Shown here: positions 12,522-17,995 of the stretch, in pieces
Layout: each line of letters opens with the position of its first letter
Position numbering within the stretch: the stretch's first letter is position 1
Assembly (NCBI GenBank): GCA_964478125.1
Contig: CAYZGR010000062.1
Coordinates: 1-17,995 of the forward strand
Length of the DNA: 17,995 nucleotides
Reading direction: 5' to 3'
Source: FW021-bin31 sp964478125
GTDB taxonomy: Bacteria; Bacteroidota; Bacteroidia; Chitinophagales; Chitinophagaceae
Notes under the pieces: generated by a model
Told to the model about the DNA's origin: nothing
Database searches by the model: none
What the model saw: only the letters and a program-made list of their open reading frames with translations
Translations under genes and position numbers: made by a program

Positions 12522-13472
12522 ATGAAAATAGGAATAGATATGATGGGCGGAGATTTCGCCCCGGCAGAGGCCGTAAAAGGCGTCAGGCAGTTTTTGGATA
12601 CCGCAGCCCCTGATGTACACATCGTTCTCATTGGTGACAAGGAAAAGGTCCTGCCCCATGTCAGACAGACACATCTTCCCGAAGACAGGTGGGACATGGT
12701 CCACGCGCCTGAGATCATTGACATGCATGAACACCCTACCAGAGCCTTGAAAGAAAAACCGGAATCTTCAATCAATGTAGGCTTTCAACTCCTTCAGAAC
12801 GAAAATATCCATGCCTTCATCAGTGCAGGCAACACCGGCGCCATGATGGTGGGCATTCACTATTTCCTGAAGCCGATAGAAGGTATCCATCGCCCCACTA
12901 TTTCTTCTACCATTCCCCGTACAGACAATCCCGATGTTCCCGGTATATTGCTGGACGTTGGCATAAACTCAGATTGTAAGCCGGAAAACTTACTGCAATT
13001 TGCTATTTTGGGCAGCCTGTATTCCAGACATATCTTACATAACCCTCTTCCTCCAAGGGTGGCATTGCTAAATATCGGAGAAGAAGAGGGCAAGGGAAAC
13101 AAGTTTGCCCGGGCCGCCTATTCGGTACTCAAAGAAAGTGATAAGATCCACTTTATCGGAAATATTGAAGGGCGGGGCATTTTCACTAACAAAGCTGATG
13201 TCATCGTATGTGACGGATTCACCGGAAATGTAGTGCTAAAGCTTTCCGAATCTTTCTATGACATTACCCAGCGTTTAAAACTACAGGATGAGTACCTGGA
13301 CCTGTTTAACTTCGAGACCTACGGAGGGACTCCTGTTTTAGGAGTATCCGAACCGGTTATTATCGGCCACGGTATTTCCAAAGCGCCTGCTTTCAGCAAT
13401 ATGATAGATGTGGCTGAAAAAATCATCAGAAGCCGGCTGCTGGATAAGATCCGGGAAAACTTTTCTCACTAA
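12522..13472 (+). CDS. plsX: Phosphate acyltransferase PlsX
   Basis: The 316-residue protein shows the PlsX pattern: MKIGIDMMGGDFAP at the start, SAGNTGAMM (about 106-114), PGILLDVGINSDCKPENL (about 143-160), LLNIGEEEGKGN (about 182-193), HFIGNIEGR and VIVCDGFTGNVVLKLSE near the end. PlsX turns acyl-ACP and phosphate into acyl-phosphate, the acyl donor for PlsY in membrane phospholipid synthesis; it is a peripheral membrane enzyme. It follows rpmF by 42 bases, the usual order, but fabH, which often comes next, is absent; the gene converges on the histidine kinase gene with 17 bases between stops. The ATG at 12522 begins exactly with the conserved GIDMMGGD segment. Confidence 0.97.
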   Translation: MKIGIDMMGGDFAPAEAVKGVRQFLDTAAPDVHIVLIGDKEKVLPHVRQTHLPEDRWDMVHAPEIIDMHEHPTRALKEKPESSINVGFQLLQNENIHAFISAGNTGAMMVGIHYFLKPIEGIHRPTISSTIPRTDNPDVPGILLDVGINSDCKPENLLQFAILGSLYSRHILHNPLPPRVALLNIGEEEGKGNKFARAAYSVLKESDKIHFIGNIEGRGIFTNKADVIVCDGFTGNVVLKLSESFYDITQRLKLQDEYLDLFNFETYGGTPVLGVSEPVIIGHGISKAPAFSNMIDVAEKIIRSRLLDKIRENFSH

Positions 13473-13489
13473 CTATTAGTGGACAGCAA

Positions 13490-16400
13490 CTATATCAAAG
13501 GCAATCTTACATAGAAAGTAGTACCCCTGTCCATTACCGTCTCGAACCAAATTTCCCCTTCCGACTGCATAATAATATTTTTACATATAGCAAGCCCCAG
13601 ACCGGTACCTGACGATTTCGTTGTGAAATTGGGAGTAAATATTTTGTCGCGAAGATCATCGGGTATCCCACTACCATCATCTGCAATGCGCACCACCACG
13701 GTTTTATCTTCTTTTACAACTTCAACGCTTATTTTACCCTTCCGGTCTTCCGGTATCGCCTGCATGGCATTTTGAATTAAATTGGTAAACACGCGATTAA
13801 TTTGTGTTTTATCAGCAAGTATCTTATAACATTCGGCCGGAATCGCATAATCCAGATCAATATTCTCATATCCATTATGTAGAGAAATCACCGACATCAA
13901 AATATCATTCAATATAATTTCTTCCTTATTAGCATAATTGATATTCGCAAAGGCAGAAAAGTCTGATGCAATTTGCGAAAGATGTTCGATCTGCTCTATC
14001 AATGTTTGTGATACGCTATCGGCCAGCTCATCCTTCCGGGGAGAGTCGTCTTTTATGGCTCTTTGCAAGTATTGAAGGCTAAGCTTCATGGGAGTCAATG
14101 GATTTTTAATCTCATGTGCCACCTGCCGGGCCATTTTACGCCAGGCGCCTTCTCTTTCACTTTGAGCGAGTTTGGCAGCGCTGTCTTCAAGCTTGCGCAC
14201 CATCTTATTATATTCGGCAACAAGAGAACCAATCTCATCATCATATTCCCAGTCAATTTCTTCATTTTTTCCCGAGAGATTAACTTGTCGCAGTTTATCA
14301 ATGATCAATGTGAAAGACCGTGTTATACTGTGGGTAAAAAGAAGCGCAAGCAACCCCGCCAGTAAGAATATGAATGCATTCAAATTGATAAGGGTAACTA
14401 AAAAATTAGATATTCCTATTTTCAAATCAGATTGTGAAGCGTAATAAGGCTGATTCATAAATGCCAGCAGCTCCCCTTTTTTATTCCATATAGGCACATA
14501 GGAAGAAAGAAAGCTCAGATTGCCCACCTGTTCCTTCTGTATAACCTGCGCCTGATGCAGGGTAAATAACTTATAATATGCCGAAGGATCCATCTTCCAG
14601 GAAAGCAGGCCGTTTTTATATATGAGGCTTTGAGTAGAGATGCGAAGATTCCCGTCAAGATCATAAATATTGAGATCCACCCCATCCATATCGGCTATTT
14701 TTTGAATGGCTGATTGTAAGCGTGAATCAAAATCCAGGTCATAGAAGTGTATAGGTGTGATCTTATCCGAACTACTGTTAATTGCATTTTCCACTCTTGA
14801 AAGCAAGCTGTTCATTTCCCGCTCCAGCTCATGATGGTGTTGTGAATCATATCGGTTGACATAAAACTGAATCGTGCTTGCCCCCAAAATAACAAATACA
14901 AATATGACGATAAATATAATAATAGCATGAACCCGGTTCCTTATATTCAATCTGGTTCTTTCACGTATCTCTTTATAACGAAGTCTTGATTTTACAAGTA
15001 TTTTAAAAATATTGAACAACAACACAAGCAGTAAAAATATCCCGAACAAATAGGCAAAAAGTGTGATAGATTCGATCCAATCTTTATTCTTCTTTACCAT
15101 TACTATTACTTTCGTTGGCGAAGGCTTATAGCGCAGCAAAGAATAACCGTCTTTATTCACATAATTAAAATCAATATCGGGCGCTTCTTTTGTTTTTAAT
15201 TGCAAAGGAAAAGGATAACTGTTATAATGATATGCCAGCTTTAAATGATCATATACTGCATAGGAATATTTATCAACGGCTTTCTTAAAACGATAATCTG
15301 AGGTCTGCATCAGCAATTCCGGATAAAGCGATTCCGGCTTGAGAGTTTTGGGTTTTATCTGATAATACAGGAAGCCCACGGGAGAGGTACCTTCCGGATC
15401 GGGGACCGGTAATGTTGCGATATAATAATATTCAGAAAGATTGACCTGCCGGAAAAACAAGTTCATAAAACCCGTAGGCATGGCATCCTGCGTAAGGTTC
15501 ACCGTGGCAGCTGCCATATTCCCGGGCAATTGGCGCGTTATCTCTTTCCCTTCCTGATCAAAAGTATAAAAGGCAAAATCATATTTATTCTGCAGATTCG
15601 GGAAATAATTATTCAACAAGTAATCGGTTAATTTACTCTTTTTCCGCGCATCGTGCATCTTAAAATAGGAAACTACATAAGGATCTCTCACGATGGCAGT
15701 ATCCATTGTACCGAGGTTAAAAATAAGTGTGGGGTCTTTCTGTTTAGTCAATCTTATGGCCAGCTGCTGACGATAGGCCAGCTCACGTCTGCTATTGTAG
15801 AATACCATAATGGCCGTAATAGTAGAGGTAAGGACGATCAACCAGAGGATAAAACGCTCCATACTGAACTTCCGTCCCAGCCGCTGATCCGTAAGGTCCA
15901 AAAGATAAATATAAAAAGCGCACCACAGCATGACGCCCAACGTGTAAGAATGGGTCTCCTGAAACATTTGCAATACCAGCCATATCAGACCCGAAGCTCC
16001 AAGAACAATATATTTAAACAGGAAATTATTGTCGCTCAACCGGCTTAATAAACAATTAATGATGGGAAACAAGAAGAAAAAACAAAAACCCAATAGACCG
16101 AGAATAACAAAACCAATAAAACTATATATGTTCAGACTAAAGAAATCCGTCACATCAAAAGAGATCCTGGAGTTAATGACGAGTCCCCGTATGATGCCCG
16201 CCCCGAAAGATACAATATAAAAAGTAACCAGACTGGCCAATAGCATCAGGAGCATTCTTTTAACCTTAGACAGACTCCGGGAGACGCGGAGCTCCTCTCC
16301 CAGTTGGTTATAAGCATACAAAATGATCCAGCCAATTAAAATTATATTGATCAAAAGGTCTCCAAGCGATCGCAATATCTGGTTGGATGCATAAATGGTA

Positions 16401-17233
16401 GCATCGAATAAGGGATAATTTTCGTAATCAAACGGAAAAGAAGTCCAGTAGCTCAGGGCCCGCATTAGAAAAAGCAACACACAAAGAAATAGAAATCCCC
16501 ACCATGCATTCGTTCTCTTCTCAAGATAAAGTGCAAATTGATTAATAAATATCAATACACAAACGATAGCCAATGCCAGCAAAATGCCGCTGAGCCAGGT
16601 AGATTGATGATCCGGAGCTCCGGAAAAATACTGGATAGAAAAAAGTATCTTTCCGGTAATGCTCTTAATAGGCAGGCCGATATTTTCTTGATTAATACTA
16701 TACTGGTTACTGATTCTGGGGAGCTGATAGAACCGATCGGGAAGGTAGGGATTGCTGAAATAATACTGCTCCTTAACGGGAATAAAACACAAAACATAAG
16801 CATCCCCGCCAAGATCTTTCCGTATAATTTCGTAATACCCGCTTTTCAACTGTCTGAAATATACCCCTTCCGGCAACTTATTGATACTGCTGTCCAGCGC
16901 AATCTGATTGGTGGTCCAGAAAGTTTGCCAATTACCCTTATAAAAGAATAAATAAAAATCTTCATCTTTACCGGTCAGTTCTTTGAGCTCTTTGGCGTCA
17001 TAGTTTCGATTCAACAATCGTTGCATCAGCGCCGTATCGGAAGCCATCTTTTTAAAGCGGGTCTCCCTCTTCCGGATATTCTTTTCCAACAATTGCTGAA
17101 CATTTGAAGGGGAAGAAGTATACCACCAATAATTATTGATCAGGAATGCCAAGGTGATCAGCCAGGCTGCACTAATCAACAGATAGCCGTTGCGCAACAA
17201 AAAGGATTGTATTTTTTTACCATTGATCCTCAT
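13490..17233 (-). CDS. Large multi-pass sensor histidine kinase, NtrY-like C-terminus
   Basis: This 1247-residue protein is very large for a sensor kinase. One N-terminal helix (about 13-32) is followed by an extracytoplasmic part to about 210, then about eight close helices (212-480), a second extracytoplasmic part (about 485-715), two helices (about 720-745 and 768-789), another sensor loop and a last helix (942-965). A HAMP-like linker follows. The H box VAHEIKNPLTPMKLSLQYL holds the phospho-acceptor His1040. The ATP domain has NLIQNAMQAI (about 1148-1157), DDGSGIPDD (about 1182-1190) and GTGLGLAICKN (about 1207-1217). HEIKNPLTP is typical of NtrY-type kinases. It senses an unknown envelope or membrane signal. 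No response regulator gene is adjacent. Its ATG overlaps the mazG stop in ATGA. Confidence 0.9.
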   Translation of the reverse strand: MRINGKKIQSFLLRNGYLLISAAWLITLAFLINNYWWYTSSPSNVQQLLEKNIRKRETRFKKMASDTALMQRLLNRNYDAKELKELTGKDEDFYLFFYKGNWQTFWTTNQIALDSSINKLPEGVYFRQLKSGYYEIIRKDLGGDAYVLCFIPVKEQYYFSNPYLPDRFYQLPRISNQYSINQENIGLPIKSITGKILFSIQYFSGAPDHQSTWLSGILLALAIVCVLIFINQFALYLEKRTNAWWGFLFLCVLLFLMRALSYWTSFPFDYENYPLFDATIYASNQILRSLGDLLINIILIGWIILYAYNQLGEELRVSRSLSKVKRMLLMLLASLVTFYIVSFGAGIIRGLVINSRISFDVTDFFSLNIYSFIGFVILGLLGFCFFFLFPIINCLLSRLSDNNFLFKYIVLGASGLIWLVLQMFQETHSYTLGVMLWCAFYIYLLDLTDQRLGRKFSMERFILWLIVLTSTITAIMVFYNSRRELAYRQQLAIRLTKQKDPTLIFNLGTMDTAIVRDPYVVSYFKMHDARKKSKLTDYLLNNYFPNLQNKYDFAFYTFDQEGKEITRQLPGNMAAATVNLTQDAMPTGFMNLFFRQVNLSEYYYIATLPVPDPEGTSPVGFLYYQIKPKTLKPESLYPELLMQTSDYRFKKAVDKYSYAVYDHLKLAYHYNSYPFPLQLKTKEAPDIDFNYVNKDGYSLLRYKPSPTKVIVMVKKNKDWIESITLFAYLFGIFLLLVLLFNIFKILVKSRLRYKEIRERTRLNIRNRVHAIIIFIVIFVFVILGASTIQFYVNRYDSQHHHELEREMNSLLSRVENAINSSSDKITPIHFYDLDFDSRLQSAIQKIADMDGVDLNIYDLDGNLRISTQSLIYKNGLLSWKMDPSAYYKLFTLHQAQVIQKEQVGNLSFLSSYVPIWNKKGELLAFMNQPYYASQSDLKIGISNFLVTLINLNAFIFLLAGLLALLFTHSITRSFTLIIDKLRQVNLSGKNEEIDWEYDDEIGSLVAEYNKMVRKLEDSAAKLAQSEREGAWRKMARQVAHEIKNPLTPMKLSLQYLQRAIKDDSPRKDELADSVSQTLIEQIEHLSQIASDFSAFANINYANKEEIILNDILMSVISLHNGYENIDLDYAIPAECYKILADKTQINRVFTNLIQNAMQAIPEDRKGKISVEVVKEDKTVVVRIADDGSGIPDDLRDKIFTPNFTTKSSGTGLGLAICKNIIMQSEGEIWFETVMDRGTTFYVRLPLI

Positions 17234-17994
17234 GAAAGTTTAACTTCATTCCAGAGTTCATCCATTTCTTCAAGAGTGAGGTCAGAAAAGGCCCTCCCAC
17301 GAAGCGACGCCAACTGTTCCATTTTTTTGAAGCGGGATATAAATTTCTTATTACTCCGCTCCAAAGCATTTTCCGGATCGGTCTTCAAAAAGCGGGCGTA
17401 GTTTATTATTGAAAAAAGCAGATCTCCCATTTCCTCCTCTATATGTTTTGTATCCCCCTCTTGTACGGCCGCTTCTAATTCAATCATTTCTTCTTTTACC
17501 TTCTCCCACACCTCCCCGCTCTGCTCCCAATCAAAGCCTGCCTTTTTGGCTTTTTCCTGTATTCGTATCGCCTTTGGCAAAGCCGGCATGGCATGCGGCA
17601 CTCCCTGCAGAACCGATCTTTTACCTTCTTTAAGCTTTAATGCTTCCCAGTTTTTTGTTACTTCTTCCTCATCTTTTACCCTCACATTTCCATAAATATG
17701 GGGATGACGTGCGATAAGTTTATCACAGATCCCATGGATCACATCCGCTATGGTAAACTGCTGCTGCTCTGCTCCTATACGTGCATAAAAAACAATGTGC
17801 AACAATAAATCTCCTGATTCTTCACAAATTCCTTTCCAATTTTCCTCCGTAATAGCATCTGTCAATTCATATAATTCTTCGATCGTCTGCTGCCGTAAGG
17901 AGTGGATGGTTTGTTTACGATCCCAGGGACACTGGACGCGTAATTCATCCATAATCTTCAGGAGCCTTTTAAAGTTTGTTTTCTCGTAATTCAT
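17230..17994 (-). CDS. mazG: Nucleoside triphosphate pyrophosphohydrolase MazG
   Basis: The 254-residue protein has two MazG helical domains. The first contains CPWDRKQTIHSLRQQTIEEL (residues 19-38), continuing to the metal motif EELYELTDA and GICEESGDLLLHIVFYARI. The second contains EEMIELEAAVQ and EEMGDLLFSIINYARFLKTDPENAL. The E-E-x-x-E / E-x-x-D pairs bind the metal for hydrolysis of NTPs to NMP and pyrophosphate, clearing non-canonical nucleotides. The length matches the two-domain form. The ATG at 17994 is one base from the window edge but fits the family N-terminus, so the gene is probably complete. It overlaps the downstream kinase gene by four bases (17230-17233). Confidence 0.94.
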   Translation of the reverse strand: MNYEKTNFKRLLKIMDELRVQCPWDRKQTIHSLRQQTIEELYELTDAITEENWKGICEESGDLLLHIVFYARIGAEQQQFTIADVIHGICDKLIARHPHIYGNVRVKDEEEVTKNWEALKLKEGKRSVLQGVPHAMPALPKAIRIQEKAKKAGFDWEQSGEVWEKVKEEMIELEAAVQEGDTKHIEEEMGDLLFSIINYARFLKTDPENALERSNKKFISRFKKMEQLASLRGRAFSDLTLEEMDELWNEVKLS

Positions 17995-17995
17995 A

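Noticed and set aside
15653..16048. 131-codon plus-strand ORF opposite the histidine kinase
   Set aside because: It is antisense to the membrane part of the kinase and has low-complexity features expected of a shadow frame; no start signals precede it.
1..17995. tRNA, rRNA or CRISPR arrays
   Set aside because: I saw no cloverleaf-like sequence, rRNA motif or regularly spaced short repeats on either strand; a covariance search would be needed to be certain.

Overview
The window looks like chromosomal DNA of a Bacteroidota bacterium, most likely of the Chitinophagaceae or a close family. Three observations support this. The -7 promoter element TAnnTTTG, usually as TACCTTTG or TACCTTTA, recurs upstream of genes. 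Most starts lack a Shine-Dalgarno sequence. Several proteins belong to types typical of this phylum: an IPExxxVDY protein, a DUF1080 lipoprotein, a Gfo/Idh dehydrogenase with a sugar-isomerase partner, and a ribosomal protein S16 with a charged tail. The assignment rests on recognition by eye, not on a database search.

Positions 1-2120 form a translation block: the end of a probable rpsP, rimM, a small two-helix membrane protein, then rpsL and rpsG closed by a perfect 19-bp terminator hairpin. The elongation factor gene fusA does not follow rpsG. Positions 2217-6394 (all +) hold a carbohydrate cluster: a Gfo/Idh/MocA oxidoreductase, a TIM-barrel sugar isomerase/epimerase and a DUF1080 lipoprotein. 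This combination fits cleavage of glycosides through 3-keto intermediates. An AT-rich orphan lipoprotein gene sits inside the cluster, bracketed by two copies of a ~95-nt structured repeat, next to a dead signal-peptide start.

Positions 6511-7214 (-) hold pterin-4a-carbinolamine dehydratase and an IPExxxVDY protein. Positions 7337-9194 (+) hold a LutB-like protein that has lost three of seven expected Fe-S cysteines, followed by an Rrf2-type regulator with its cysteines present. A secreted GH3 beta-glycosidase (9197-11593, -) converges on the regulator and has a LacI-type palindrome overlapping its promoter. A similar palindrome precedes the DUF1080 gene, so the two loci may share a regulator.

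Positions 11737-13472 (+) hold the conserved DUF177-rpmF-plsX lipid/ribosome cluster without fabH. The last 4.5 kb (-) hold mazG and a very large multi-pass sensor histidine kinase whose start codon overlaps the mazG stop. Most of the window is ordinary housekeeping sequence. The least explained parts are the repeat-flanked lipoprotein locus (3369-4499) and the cysteine-depleted LutB homologue.
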